DNA of 64,000 nucleotides from PHAA01 sp964457945. Lineage in GTDB: Bacteria; Bacillota; Syntrophomonadia; Syntrophomonadales; Syntrophomonadaceae. The notes beneath the pieces are model-generated. The model did not search any database, had not been told where the DNA came from, and was given only the letters and a program-made list of their open reading frames with translations. The stretch is taken from positions 167,871-231,870 of the forward strand of contig CAYWFX010000003.1 of NCBI GenBank assembly GCA_964457945.1. Direction: 5' to 3'. A program made the position numbers and the translations under genes. Below, one piece after another: positions 48,799 to 58,811 of this stretch (positions are counted from its first letter, which is position 1; every line of letters begins with the position of its first letter).

Positions 48799-49467
48799 TC
48801 AGATTGTGTTTATTTCTGCTAATTTTCCATTTTGAAGGTAGTAGCGTTTCTTGGCTTGCATAGCTAAGTGGGTATTATGAGTAACCATAATTACGGCACC
48901 ACCCTTTTCACTTATATCTGACAAAGATTCCATAATTATTTCAACCCATGCTTCGTTTAAATCATTTGTTGGTTCATCTGCCAAAAGCAGCATGGGATCA
49001 TTTAGCAGTGCTCGGGCAATAACTAAACGACGCCGTTGTCCAACGCTGAGTTGATAAGGCAAAAAGTTGATTCGGTTCATTAAGCCAAATTTTTCTAACA
49101 AATAATCGATTTTAGCCGGATCTTTCTTTTTATTGAATTTCTGAGAGAAAAGCAGGTTTTCTTTAACTGTAAGAGCCTGAAACAGAATAGCTTCTTGAAA
49201 GATAAAACCAATTTTTTCAGCGCGCAAACGGGTCTTTTCCTTTTCAGACAGATTGGCGATATCTTTATCAAAAAGATATATCTGACCATGACTAGGCTCC
49301 AGCAAACCAGATAGGGTATAAAGCAAGGTGCTTTTCCCGATACCGGAAGGTCCTTCAATAGCTATGAAATCTCCAGCTCCTATGCGAAAGGTAATATTAT
49401 CCAAGGGTTTTACGGTTTCCCCCATGGTGTAATACTTGCTTAAAGAATCAACGCGACAAATTGTCAT
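48799..49467 (-). CDS. ABC transporter ATPase, LolD/MacB type
   Basis: A 222-residue ATPase with Walker A GPSGIGKSTLLY, signature LSVGQRRRLVIARAL and Walker B LLLADEPTNDL. The second Gly of the Walker A GxxGxGKS is kept. It starts one base before the FtsX-type permease ends and clearly partners it. Such pairs act in export or in extrusion of lipids, peptides or metals from the membrane, and not import. Confidence 0.9.
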   Translation of the reverse strand: MTICRVDSLSKYYTMGETVKPLDNITFRIGAGDFIAIEGPSGIGKSTLLYTLSGLLEPSHGQIYLFDKDIANLSEKEKTRLRAEKIGFIFQEAILFQALTVKENLLFSQKFNKKKDPAKIDYLLEKFGLMNRINFLPYQLSVGQRRRLVIARALLNDPMLLLADEPTNDLNEAWVEIIMESLSDISEKGGAVIMVTHNTHLAMQAKKRYYLQNGKLAEINTI

Positions 49468-49468
49468 A

Positions 49469-50668
49469 CTAATCCAACTCCCCTCGTGTAACCGTTTCCT
49501 GTGGACTTAAAGCGGCACTGCGCCAGGCTGGATAGGTAGAAGATGCCAAACCTAAAAACAGGGCCAGCATTAGTCCCCAAAAAGCGCTAACCAAGGCAGC
49601 GGAAACCGACCATTGGGTTACCGGCAGTTGGAGTGACTGGGCTAATAATTTCAAAAGAGGGGATGCTGCTAAAACACCTGCGGTGCTCCCCAGCAATCCA
49701 CCTGTACCCGCCAATATCCCTGACTCAAGAATAACCAACCAAAAAACACTGGTCTTCTGCACGCCTATGGCTCTTAAAAGCCCAATTTCTTTTTTTCGTT
49801 CCTTGGCCAAAGCAGTAAAGCGGCCAATCAGTGCTAAGGCTGCTACCAGCAGCAGTGCCAACCATATCCCCAAAACAACCTTTTGGATGGTTTCAATTTG
49901 ATTGCGTAAATTACTGATAAGCTCGCCGGTAGTAAAAGCTCTAACGGGGAGATCCAGATCATTAATTGCATTTGCTATCTCAATCGGTTGATGATTGGCA
50001 TCTACTCGAATTAATACCGAAGAGATTAATTCATCAGGACTATTGTCTGCCCATAAATAATGCAAGAATTCGCTATTGGTAGCCAACCGTCTGGCAGTTG
50101 TAATGTTTATAAAAGTGGTTTCATCCATGCCACTTCCAGTTGCCTCAAGTTGGCCAACCACTGTAAAGTTCTCTCCCAGCAATTTAGTATGGCCTCCCAA
50201 CCAGGATGCCACCTTGGCACCGGTTAATATCTCGTTATCTGCCAGAGAAGACTTGTTTTGGGAGGCAAACCAGGGAGCCAGGATAAAATCAGTTTCCGGA
50301 TCATAACCCACCAGCCGCATTTCATCTTCAACCGAGCAGCAGTCCTGGTTAAGTGTCTGGGTGTAAAATTGAGAAGTCATTTGCTCTATGCCCACTATCC
50401 TCGCAAAGTCATTTAATAAATCCCGTTTCATATAATGCTTGGATGGTTCCGCTGTAAAAACTGTTTGAAAACCGTCGTCGTGCGCTTCATTGGGTAAAAC
50501 AATAACATCTGCCCCTAATCGTCTGGCAGAAAGCTCCAAGCTGCTTTGGACCGTAGAAAAGACCAGAATTATTAATACAAAGGTAAAAATAGTCAGCGCA
50601 GTAATACCAATAGTCAGTAAAGATTGACCTTTTCTGCGGCTGGTGTTTCGCCAAGCCAAAAACCACAT
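49469..50668 (-). CDS. ABC transporter permease, FtsX/MacB type
   Basis: A 399-residue permease with one N-terminal span, a large extracytoplasmic domain (about residues 45-245) and three C-terminal spans ending in the FtsX-like ERKKEIGLLRAIG coupling region. The outer domain contains DCCSVEDEMRL, a vicinal cysteine pair. ATG 50668, eight bases after GGAGGC, was chosen over a longer reading. It is flanked by the ATPase and a DUF4418 gene. Confidence 0.9.
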   Translation of the reverse strand: MWFLAWRNTSRRKGQSLLTIGITALTIFTFVLIILVFSTVQSSLELSARRLGADVIVLPNEAHDDGFQTVFTAEPSKHYMKRDLLNDFARIVGIEQMTSQFYTQTLNQDCCSVEDEMRLVGYDPETDFILAPWFASQNKSSLADNEILTGAKVASWLGGHTKLLGENFTVVGQLEATGSGMDETTFINITTARRLATNSEFLHYLWADNSPDELISSVLIRVDANHQPIEIANAINDLDLPVRAFTTGELISNLRNQIETIQKVVLGIWLALLLVAALALIGRFTALAKERKKEIGLLRAIGVQKTSVFWLVILESGILAGTGGLLGSTAGVLAASPLLKLLAQSLQLPVTQWSVSAALVSAFWGLMLALFLGLASSTYPAWRSAALSPQETVTRGELD

Positions 50669-50740
50669 ATTATTTAGCCTCCAATATTCCTGATGTGACA
50701 ACCTAAAAGTATATTCGCCGGCAAACATCTCCTGGATAAC

Positions 50741-50790
50741 GAATTCCAAGCATCTTATGAACTAATTACTCCACCTGATGCTTGGAATTC
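50741..50790. promoter_or_regulatory. 14-bp-arm hairpin between DUF4418 and permease genes
   Basis: GAATTCCAAGCATC (50741-50754) and GATGCTTGGAATTC (50777-50790) are perfect 14-base arms around 22 bases. It sits within the presumed operon, upstream of the permease, with no T-run. It could be an operator or an mRNA processing site. Confidence 0.65.
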
Positions 50791-50824
50791 TGTTTATTTC
50801 GTTGATGATGTTTTTATTACAGCG

Positions 50825-51250
50825 TTATTGAATGGATTTATTACGATTTACTCCAATATCCAAAACGCCGGTTAAAATGGCTATAATTCCGCTGCATCTG
50901 ATCCATATGGCGGTAGTATTACAAGCCATGGTAGTCTTTTTACAAATACCAATTCCGATCGCCGAGTCAAGCGTGTTGGCAACAAGCATAATTCCCAGTA
51001 GTATGACAGCCCATTGCACTTTGCTATGATCTGCTTTAGATAAATAAGCTATGATAGCAGCAACTAATAATACTATAGCAAGGAGAATCGAAGCTTGTCC
51101 GGTATAAAAACACTTCATATGGACCATATTGCCATTTTCCAATTTAAGCAGCCCATTGCATACCGGCTCCCAAAATACAACCGCCCCTACAATAAGTACC
51201 GATGCTAGTAACTGCATCCCCAACAATATTTTCGATAAATTCTTTTTCAA
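50825..51250 (-). CDS. DUF4418 family membrane protein
   Basis: A 141-residue protein with four hydrophobic spans. The pattern of conserved cysteines (VCNGL, KCFYTGQAS, GICKKTTMACNT, IRCSG) and the M-x-C-F-Y-T-G-Q-A segment match the DUF4418 family. Family members often sit beside a MacB-like ABC pair, as here, so a joint role is inferred; the substrate is unknown. TTG start with GGGGAG nine bases upstream. Confidence 0.78.
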   Translation of the reverse strand: MKKNLSKILLGMQLLASVLIVGAVVFWEPVCNGLLKLENGNMVHMKCFYTGQASILLAIVLLVAAIIAYLSKADHSKVQWAVILLGIMLVANTLDSAIGIGICKKTTMACNTTAIWIRCSGIIAILTGVLDIGVNRNKSIQ

Positions 51251-51381
51251 ATCAATTTTCTCCCCAAATATTTATTTTTACAGGAACTGCCGATTAATTA
51301 GGATCCACTGTAGTTCTGTACAGCTATATAAAGCAGAGACAACCGTACATCTTCACCGTCTGCCATCCCTGTTTCTATTAA

Positions 51382-52410
51382 TTAAACCTTTGGAGTTGTA
51401 CCTGACATATCTACGTAAACCTTATTAATAAGTGCTTCCCCATCATAATCAGCCGGCAGTATCTTGCCCATCTTATATCGTTTTACCGCCTGTCGTATCG
51501 CTTCTTTGCCCGTTACGGCGTCTGTTTGATATTTGTAAGTGTTAATAATTGTCAGGTTTAATTCTTGATCACCTTGGTTATATCTTTTATCCAGCATGAT
51601 TTTGACGGCTTCAGCCCGATTCTTATCAACCCATTCAGCACCCCTGACCACTGCTCTGGTTAGTCTCCTGATGGCTTCCGGATCGTTGCGCTGTCTTTCC
51701 CCGTTCACTGCTAAATGACAGCAAGTTTCACTGCCGTATGGTTCATCCAGTGCCTGACTGCTGAGCATTCTCGCCTTACCGTCTCTGATCCACATATACG
51801 CCATTGTGTCGCCAGTTGCCGCCGCCTCAACCTCACCCTTTTGCAATGCTATTAATAATTCCGGGTTGGCATAGGCCTTCCATGTCACATCTTTTTCCGT
51901 CAAGCCATTCTCCATTATGGCACCCATGGCGAACATATGCGCACCGGAACCCATGCCGGTGCAACCAACAACTTTCCCTTTTAAGTCGGCCAAGGTTTTA
52001 ATAGGAGAGTTTACCGGTACAACTACAGCCATGCACCCGGTATGAATACCAGCAGATATGTTAATGTCCATTCCTTCAACCCATGACATCAGGAACCCCA
52101 TCAAAACAGTATCAGTGGCATCCAGCTTGCCCGTAGCTACACCTTCTTTTCTGAAGTTGCCATCGCCTTGGATCAGGGTCACATCAAGGCCCTCTTCCTT
52201 AAAGAAACCTTTTTCATAAGCCATAAAAAAGGGCGCTTCGCAGATTGCACCGGTATGTCCCAAATTAATTTTATTTGATTTCATGGTCGCGGTGCCATTA
52301 GTTGCCTCACTGCTGGTTTCCTTGGCAGCCTGCTTACCGCAGCCAGATAAAAGTCCCAGCGCAAGCAGCAGCGATAGAGATAATAAAATAGCTATAACTT
52401 TCTTTGGCAT
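51382..52410 (-). CDS. ABC substrate-binding lipoprotein, NMT1/SsuA/NrtA type
   Basis: A 342-residue type II binding protein. Lipobox LLSGC with Cys24. The mature part has EAPFFMAYEKGFFKEEGLDV and LADLKGKVVG, common to sulfonate, nitrate and thiamine-precursor binding proteins. It lies 14 bases after its ATPase. The ligand cannot be read from sequence; the neighbouring corrinoid methyltransferases suggest a methylated compound. Confidence 0.85.
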   Translation of the reverse strand: MPKKVIAILLSLSLLLALGLLSGCGKQAAKETSSEATNGTATMKSNKINLGHTGAICEAPFFMAYEKGFFKEEGLDVTLIQGDGNFRKEGVATGKLDATDTVLMGFLMSWVEGMDINISAGIHTGCMAVVVPVNSPIKTLADLKGKVVGCTGMGSGAHMFAMGAIMENGLTEKDVTWKAYANPELLIALQKGEVEAAATGDTMAYMWIRDGKARMLSSQALDEPYGSETCCHLAVNGERQRNDPEAIRRLTRAVVRGAEWVDKNRAEAVKIMLDKRYNQGDQELNLTIINTYKYQTDAVTGKEAIRQAVKRYKMGKILPADYDGEALINKVYVDMSGTTPKV

Positions 52411-52424
52411 ACTTTTCTCCCCTT

Positions 52425-53192
52425 TTAAGTAAAATTTAAAATTTCCAATATCCGAGCCTTGATATGCATAAAAGATTGATCCGTACGGGTTCTGGGCCTT
52501 TCCAATGGCACATTAACAATCTCATGTATTTTCCCCGGTCTTGAGGTCATGATAGCTATTCTGTCACTTAAATAAATAGCTTCGTCAACATCATGGGTAA
52601 CAAAAATCATAGTGGTGCCGCGATCCTGCCAAATACGCAAAATTTCGGTTTGCATCTGCATTCGGGTAAAAGCATCCAGGGCCCCCAGGGGTTCATCCAA
52701 CAGCAATACCTTGGGATGGTTAATCAAAGCTCTGGCCAGCGCAGCCCGTTGGGCCATACCACCGGAAACTTGATAAGGGTAGTAGGCCTCAAAGCCTTCT
52801 AGTCCTACCAGGTTTACATATTCCTTGATTTCATCCTCCTTTCCCTTCAAAATTCCTCTCGCTTCCAGACCCACCGTAATATTTTGCACAATGGTTTTCC
52901 AGGGAAACAGGGTCGGATCCTGAAAAACAAATCCCCGCAGGTAATTGGGACCATGAATTTCCTCTTGATCCAAAGTAAGCGTCCCGGAAGTAGTAGTTTC
53001 CAAACCTGCAACCAGCCTCAAAAGGGTAGATTTCCCACAGCCGCTTGGCCCCAGCAGAGATACAAAACTGCCCGGTTCAACCTCCAGATCTATGTTACTT
53101 AAAGCTACCAGTTCAGTATCTGAACCTTGATTAAATACTTTACTGACTTTTTTGATACTCACTTTTCCCGGGATGATTCGTTCGTCTACCAT
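52425..53192 (-). CDS. ABC transporter ATPase, SsuB/TauB type
   Basis: A 255-residue ATPase with Walker A GPSGCGKSTLLRL, signature VSGGMAQRAALARAL and Walker B VLLLDEPLGALD. It belongs to the nitrate/sulfonate/bicarbonate group, consistent with its partners. It overlaps the permease by seven bases and is part of the long leftward array. Confidence 0.92.
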   Translation of the reverse strand: MVDERIIPGKVSIKKVSKVFNQGSDTELVALSNIDLEVEPGSFVSLLGPSGCGKSTLLRLVAGLETTTSGTLTLDQEEIHGPNYLRGFVFQDPTLFPWKTIVQNITVGLEARGILKGKEDEIKEYVNLVGLEGFEAYYPYQVSGGMAQRAALARALINHPKVLLLDEPLGALDAFTRMQMQTEILRIWQDRGTTMIFVTHDVDEAIYLSDRIAIMTSRPGKIHEIVNVPLERPRTRTDQSFMHIKARILEILNFT

Positions 53193-54196
53193 TCAATCAT
53201 TCCCTTCTGCCATACCAATACTTTGTCTCTGACCTTGAAGAGGAGAGTGGTAATACTTGAGAAAAGAATGGCCATAACTATAAGGGTAGCGTAGACTTTA
53301 TAATATTGCGACCAAGAATAGCTCCACTGCTGATACCAACCCAATCCTGCTCTTACCCCTAACATTTCAGCCGTGACCAGAACAATAAACGAACCACTAA
53401 GGGCTTTGAAGAGACCAACAAAAATAACCGGCAGGGAAGCTGGCCAAACGATGTGGCGCAATATATACCTATCACTGGCCCCCAGAGTTCTGGCTACTTC
53501 ATAATAAGCTTTGTTGACATTGGCCACCCCTGACCAGGTTAAAATTGTCATAGCAAACCAAGTTCCAAAGGTGATCAAAAAAACGCTGGCCCAAAAACTG
53601 GTGGGTAATACTGCCATAAAAATAGGTATCCAGGCTATAGATGGAATGGGACCGATCATCTTAAGAAGAGGATAAACCCAGTAATGAAATCTTTTCGACC
53701 AACCCAGAGCAAGTCCCGTCAGTATCCCCGACACCAATCCAGAGAAGAAGCCTAATGCCCAGAGCCGCAGAGAATATAGTATGCCAATACCGATAAGATC
53801 CCAATCAGTTCCAAAGGTTGATAATATTTTTACAATAGAAGGGAAAAAAGGCATTGGAAAAAAATTGGATTTCAGGGTACATAACTCCCACAGAATAATG
53901 AAAATACAACCGGCTGTTATCAGTGGCACATTATAATCCAGCTTTTCTTTACGGGCAGGTGAATAACGGGAATGAACCGCTATAACCATATAAATCCCGG
54001 CCAAAGCCAGTACAGTCAGCGCAGCTTCAGTCATTCCCCCTATTTTTTGAGCATTAGGGAGAAAGTAATAGATCAGGCCTAGCAAAATCAGCAGTATCGC
54101 AGGCATACTTAGCTTAAACCCAGCAAGTACCATTTTCCCCGGACTGACACCGATTACGGCTTTAGATGGTCGGAGAGATTCTTCCAAAAACGACAT
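53186..54196 (-). CDS. ABC transporter permease, SsuC/TauC type
   Basis: A 336-residue permease. The C-terminal two thirds is a standard SsuC/TauC-like domain with the EAA-type loop (YYEVARTLGASDRYILRHIV). The N-terminal about 120 residues add two or three extra spans not usual in SsuC. ATG 54196, five bases after AGGAGGTG, was chosen over a longer open frame. It follows the UroD-family gene. Confidence 0.9.
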   Translation of the reverse strand: MSFLEESLRPSKAVIGVSPGKMVLAGFKLSMPAILLILLGLIYYFLPNAQKIGGMTEAALTVLALAGIYMVIAVHSRYSPARKEKLDYNVPLITAGCIFIILWELCTLKSNFFPMPFFPSIVKILSTFGTDWDLIGIGILYSLRLWALGFFSGLVSGILTGLALGWSKRFHYWVYPLLKMIGPIPSIAWIPIFMAVLPTSFWASVFLITFGTWFAMTILTWSGVANVNKAYYEVARTLGASDRYILRHIVWPASLPVIFVGLFKALSGSFIVLVTAEMLGVRAGLGWYQQWSYSWSQYYKVYATLIVMAILFSSITTLLFKVRDKVLVWQKGMIEW

Positions 54197-54260
54197 GTAA
54201 ACACCTCCTAATAATTTGAAACTAACTAGCTTAATAGATTTAAAGGGTAACTCCCTCGTT

Positions 54261-55328
54261 TTATAGATCGTAGCTCCCAAAGTCCCGAGCTGCTTTTATC
54301 ATCGCATGAACATTTACCGGTGGTGTCAGGGCAGGCAACGCACAACTTGGCATGAGGATAAACCCGCCCGGGTGGTATTTCATTTTCTCGATGACCTGTC
54401 TGCAGGCCTCATAGACCTGATTAGCTGTACCAATATTCAGCAGCGTTGTGGAAATATTTCCGGCAATAATGTGGTCTTCTCCCAAGGCCTTGGCAAAAAA
54501 CTCAATATCATTCTCATCCCCAAGATGAAAAGTCGTCCGGGGAGCCAGTAGAATCTCTCTAGTCCAATAGGGCAGGTTCTTAGTGTGATCACCACATAAA
54601 TGGACCCTCCACTTTTTTATACCTTTAGCCATGAGTTTGGTGTGTATTTCCTGAACATAAGGCAGGGTAAACTTTTCAAATATTTGGGATGAAACTAAAG
54701 CATGGCAGTCGACCGGATAAGTAGAAAAAGCAGAACAGTTCTCAACCCCAAACTCTGAAATACGCCTATCCGCAAGCTTTAATAAGTAGTCCGTTGCCAA
54801 GCGCAGAACCCGATGGACAACTTGCGGTTCTTTAATTAACCAGCGCATCAATTTTTCGATACCCATAATACCAGCAGCTATCCCCATCGGTGACCCTGCC
54901 GAAATTGATACGCCATATCCTTTTTCCCGGGCTATCCTGCTAAACCTCATCACCCGGCTTCCAGCTGGGGCCTGGTCAAAATCCGGCAATTGCAGCCCTT
55001 CTACATCTTCCGGTTTATTAACTGCCCTTTTACTCAAATATGGCAGGGATATCTTGGGAGACTTAGGAAAGACCATTTCCCCTCCGAAATCCCAACCTAC
55101 TCCATCTGGTATATTATAGGATGGCGCTCCGTCATATTTATGCAGTTCCAAAGCCCACACTCCGGCTTCCATAGCCATTTCAGGATTAAGGTAATAATCC
55201 TGGGCAGACATTCCTGAAATGGCAGCAGCATAAAGACTAGCTCCCGCATTAACCGGAACCCTATCCAAGCCAATTTTGGTCTGGATAGCCTTCATTCGTT
55301 CAGCTGTGGTCAATCTATCACCGTTCAT
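54261..55328 (-). CDS. UroD/MtaA-fold methyltransferase (third copy)
   Basis: A 355-residue protein of the uroporphyrinogen decarboxylase-like superfamily, which includes the zinc methyltransferases MtaA and CmuA. Zinc ligands are probable in VHLCGD (His, Cys) and MPSCALP (Cys). True UroD proteins lack this set. It overlaps the molybdopterin gene by four bases (ATGA). It may move a methyl group between the imported substrate, a corrinoid and a final acceptor. It is more distant from the two copies at 60.7-63.5 kb than they appear to be from typical MtaA proteins. Confidence 0.8.
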   Translation of the reverse strand: MNGDRLTTAERMKAIQTKIGLDRVPVNAGASLYAAAISGMSAQDYYLNPEMAMEAGVWALELHKYDGAPSYNIPDGVGWDFGGEMVFPKSPKISLPYLSKRAVNKPEDVEGLQLPDFDQAPAGSRVMRFSRIAREKGYGVSISAGSPMGIAAGIMGIEKLMRWLIKEPQVVHRVLRLATDYLLKLADRRISEFGVENCSAFSTYPVDCHALVSSQIFEKFTLPYVQEIHTKLMAKGIKKWRVHLCGDHTKNLPYWTREILLAPRTTFHLGDENDIEFFAKALGEDHIIAGNISTTLLNIGTANQVYEACRQVIEKMKYHPGGFILMPSCALPALTPPVNVHAMIKAARDFGSYDL

Positions 55329-57385
55329 TGGTCTTTACCTCTCTTTACGATCCTGGCTAAAAGAGCCCGCTCAGGAGGAAAACCCGTCACGGGGTCCAAC
55401 TGCTCACTGTCAGTAAGGATATTGCTATTGGCCGAATCCCAACCGTGGGGTGTATAAATAACACCGGGGTTAAGTTGCGTACTGAAACCTGTTTTCATTT
55501 CGATGCTGCCGCGCAGAGATTCAACGATAACCCACTCCCCTTCAGTAATACCCAGTTCTTCTGCTTTAGCCGGATGCAGAAGAACCAGTGGCTCTGGCAT
55601 CAGTTTGTGCAGTGATGGAATGTTACGGTAGCGGGAATGGTAATAACCAATTGTCCTGGCCCCAGTAGATAAAATTAACGGATATTTTTCTGCCGTCTGG
55701 GGGGTGGAAATTGGACTTTCACTAGGCTCATGGTACACTGGCAGCGGATCGTATCCGTATTTTGCTAATTCTTCGGAATAGATTTCCACTTTGCCCGAGG
55801 GGGTTTTGAAACCAGCTTGCTCATATTTTTTTTCAACTCTTTCACCATAAAGCATACTATTCCCATTTTCCTTTAGCTGCTCATAAGATAATCCCAGAGG
55901 TTTTAACCTGAAGTTGATGGCATCCACTTCCGATACCCAGGGAAAGTATTCTTCATAGCCCATACGCTTAGCTAACTCACTCCAAAATTGCCAGTTACTA
56001 ATTCCATCTTCCTCAATAACCTTATCACTGAGCGAAATAAGAGGAGTTGCATAAATGGACGCAGCGTCGTTGAGATCATAGTGACCCAGGATTGTTGCCA
56101 CTGGTAGAATCAGATCAGCTAAACGACCTGTTTCCGTAATAAAATGATCGATAACAACCAAAAAGTCCAATTTGGATAGGGCTTCTTTAACCTTGGAAGC
56201 ATTGGGCCAAGTCATGATCGGATTACTACCATCCACAATCATTCCCTTGATAGGATAAGGTTTACCCTCCAGGATAGCTTTATATATTATATTTGCCTGG
56301 GCTTTTTTAGTATATTTATAAAATACAGGAAACTCCTGTGACCCAATAGCTGCCCTGGCTATCCCTTTGGTGGATATCTCCAAAGATGCAAGCCTTGCGG
56401 GAGGGGCAAGTACAGCTCCTCCGCTGATATCCATATTCCCGGTAATAGCCTGTAAGATAGATAAGGCACGAATGGTCTGAAAACCGTTGGTCTGGAGTTC
56501 TAATGAATTTCCCATAGAAATATGTGCTGGTGAAGTTTGGGCATAAAGGCGAGCTGTTGCTGCTATTATGTCAGCGGGAACCCAAGTGATTTTTTCAACT
56601 GCTTCCAAGGTGTATTCATTAACAAGTTCACGTAACTTATCAAAGCCAATGGTCCATTTAGCTACAAAATCCTTATCATATAACTGTTCGTTTATAATTA
56701 CATTTAGTATCCCTAGGGCTAGCGCTCCGTCAGAACCTGGCCTCAACTGCAGATGTATATCCGCCTTTTGAGCTGTTGGTGTAACCATAGGATTGACCAC
56801 GATCAGTTTGGCCCCTCGAACTCGCGCCTTGTTTATGTCATTCATTTGTGGCGGACATGCGTTTGCTGGATTATATCCCCATAACACAATACAATCACTG
56901 TTCAAATAATCTGTAACGGGTAAAGCTCCATAGGTTATTTCGTTGCCTAATCTCTTTGACATATGGCAATGACTACCCGCCGAAGAGCAATTGGGCGTAC
57001 CATATAGGGCTGCAAATCGGTCCACGTAATGGGGGAATTCTTTTTTCACCCCGCTTTGGCCCACATGTATATCAAGAGCTTCCGGTTCATTATTATCTTT
57101 TAAATTCTTTAATTTATCTACGATATAGGTAAAGGCTTCATCCCAGGATATTTCCTCCCACTTATCAGGAGCAACCTTTCTGATAGGACTTTTAATCCTG
57201 TCCGGTGCATATACCATTTCCCTTAATGCCATACCTTTGGGGCATATATAACCGTGGGTCAAGGGATGCTCTTTGTCTCCTGCAATTTTGGTGATAACCC
57301 CTTCACGCAATTCGAGGCTAATTCCACATGCTCCGTTGCAAATGTAACAAATTGTTTTTATTGTCTTGGAATCATTAGAATTCAT
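55325..57385 (-). CDS. Molybdopterin oxidoreductase (DMSO reductase superfamily), stand-alone
   Basis: A 686-residue Mo/W-bisPGD enzyme. An N-terminal [4Fe-4S] motif has Cys13, Cys16, Cys20 and Cys48 (CYICNGAC, YICPKG). A probable metal ligand is Cys140 in GSHCHMSKR, at nearly the same position as the tungsten-ligand Cys of acetylene hydratase, though overall similarity is only of superfamily level as far as I can judge. There is no Tat signal, so it is cytoplasmic, and no iron-sulfur or membrane-anchor subunit gene is nearby. The C-terminal domain (ILSTGARTIGYYHSRYRNIP, then HPAKAEELGITEGEWV) is the standard cofactor-binding cap. Confidence 0.88.
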   Translation of the reverse strand: MNSNDSKTIKTICYICNGACGISLELREGVITKIAGDKEHPLTHGYICPKGMALREMVYAPDRIKSPIRKVAPDKWEEISWDEAFTYIVDKLKNLKDNNEPEALDIHVGQSGVKKEFPHYVDRFAALYGTPNCSSAGSHCHMSKRLGNEITYGALPVTDYLNSDCIVLWGYNPANACPPQMNDINKARVRGAKLIVVNPMVTPTAQKADIHLQLRPGSDGALALGILNVIINEQLYDKDFVAKWTIGFDKLRELVNEYTLEAVEKITWVPADIIAATARLYAQTSPAHISMGNSLELQTNGFQTIRALSILQAITGNMDISGGAVLAPPARLASLEISTKGIARAAIGSQEFPVFYKYTKKAQANIIYKAILEGKPYPIKGMIVDGSNPIMTWPNASKVKEALSKLDFLVVIDHFITETGRLADLILPVATILGHYDLNDAASIYATPLISLSDKVIEEDGISNWQFWSELAKRMGYEEYFPWVSEVDAINFRLKPLGLSYEQLKENGNSMLYGERVEKKYEQAGFKTPSGKVEIYSEELAKYGYDPLPVYHEPSESPISTPQTAEKYPLILSTGARTIGYYHSRYRNIPSLHKLMPEPLVLLHPAKAEELGITEGEWVIVESLRGSIEMKTGFSTQLNPGVIYTPHGWDSANSNILTDSEQLDPVTGFPPERALLARIVKRGKDQ

Positions 57386-57457
57386 CGATCTACAACTCCT
57401 TTCCTAGAATAATCTGATGATGTGCACATACGAAAAATGATTATATTAAAGGCAAAC

Positions 57458-58732
57458 TTAATATCCTCTTTCTTTTAATATCCTTTTAGGGCCAAACCTT
57501 ATATATATAACAGCAATTAGCAGGATACTTACCACTCCACAGAAATAGAAACTGTTGGCGGGACCAAAATTTTGGGCTATATATCCAGTTAAGAAATTGC
57601 CTATAGGAGTAGTTCCTACAAAAACCATGGAATATACGCTCATTACCCTGCCACGATATTCATCATTTGAATTCAATTGAATAGTTGAATTTACAGTTGT
57701 CATAAAAATCATACTAAAAACACCAAATAAAACCAGAATACCAAGCAGGTGATAATAATTGCTGGTCATACCTGCCAGAAATAAGCAAATCGATACACCT
57801 GAAGCAGAGAAAACTATGCCATTGCGGGATGATTGTTTTTGAGACCTGGCAGCAAAGAATAGTGAGCCTATAAGTGCACCAACCCCAATGGCAGATAAAA
57901 GGAAACTGTATCCTTGCGCTTCCTGGCTTAGAATTACCTTCGCAAATACCGGAATAATAACATCCGTATTCATAGCAAACGTTCCTATGGCAAGCATCGC
58001 CATAACTGGATATAATATTTGTTTTTGATTCCTTATATAGTTTAGTCCGTCCAAAATCTCACTCGTAATGTTCTGTTGTTTAATTCTTATGTTTATGGTA
58101 TAAACATGAATTTTGAGCAGGCTAAATATCACGGCCAGATAGCTTATTCCGTTAATAAAAAAACAAAAGGCTATACCGAAACGTGCCATGGTAATACCCG
58201 CCAGTCCAGGACCAATAATCCTAGCAATATTCACCATGGTGGAGTTAAGACCTATAGCATTCTTAAGATTGTTCCGTCCCACCATTTCAATAATAAATGA
58301 ATGCCGGGTGGGCATTTCAAAGGTATTGGCTAAGCCAAATATCGCTGCCAGTATAAAAACATGCCAATACTCAACTATGCCTAACCAGACTAAAGTTGCC
58401 AATGTAAGTGCTTGCACCATTTGCATTACCTGGGTCAACAAAAGTATGCTTTTTTTGGGAATACGGTCCACATATACCCCCGCCAGCAGCGAGAACAAAA
58501 GCATGGGAGCAAACTGACATACTCCTAATAAACCCAGTAAAAAGGCAGAATCGGTAAGGGTATACACCAACCATTGCTGAGCGGTTCTTTGCATCCAAGT
58601 ACCTATGAGTGATACCGATTGACCGGACAGAAAGTATCTATAATTATCATGTTTAAGAGAAATAAATGTTTCTGCAAGTAAATTCTTCGTATTATTGACT
58701 ATATTCACTTTTCTGTCATTCCATTGTCCCAC
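57458..58732 (-). CDS. MFS transporter (MFS_3/EntS-like)
   Basis: A 424-residue permease with about 12 spans. The start of the transport domain, SLKHDNYRYFLSGQSVSLIGTWMQRTAQQWLVY, and the loop DRIPKKSILLLTQ match MFS_3 proteins such as the enterobactin exporter EntS. GTG start with GGAAG eight bases upstream. Its place between the activator and the molybdopterin enzyme suggests it exports a product or imports a substrate of the pathway. Confidence 0.85.
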   Translation of the reverse strand: MGQWNDRKVNIVNNTKNLLAETFISLKHDNYRYFLSGQSVSLIGTWMQRTAQQWLVYTLTDSAFLLGLLGVCQFAPMLLFSLLAGVYVDRIPKKSILLLTQVMQMVQALTLATLVWLGIVEYWHVFILAAIFGLANTFEMPTRHSFIIEMVGRNNLKNAIGLNSTMVNIARIIGPGLAGITMARFGIAFCFFINGISYLAVIFSLLKIHVYTINIRIKQQNITSEILDGLNYIRNQKQILYPVMAMLAIGTFAMNTDVIIPVFAKVILSQEAQGYSFLLSAIGVGALIGSLFFAARSQKQSSRNGIVFSASGVSICLFLAGMTSNYYHLLGILVLFGVFSMIFMTTVNSTIQLNSNDEYRGRVMSVYSMVFVGTTPIGNFLTGYIAQNFGPANSFYFCGVVSILLIAVIYIRFGPKRILKERGY

Positions 58733-58811
58733 CTGTAATTCTTCCGACTATCATCAGATATTTGATTGATCTTTGCTGTCTTAGCGAGGGAAAATGACCA
58801 TCCAGTTAAAA

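Noticed and set aside
54197..54280. Longer N-terminus for the SsuC-type permease
   Set aside because: It overlaps the UroD gene and bypasses the strong AGGAGGTG site placed five bases before ATG 54196.
54261..55328. Reading the UroD-family genes as heme-pathway uroporphyrinogen decarboxylase
   Set aside because: All three carry HxCG and a late Cys typical of zinc methyltransferases, and sit with corrinoid genes, not with hem genes.
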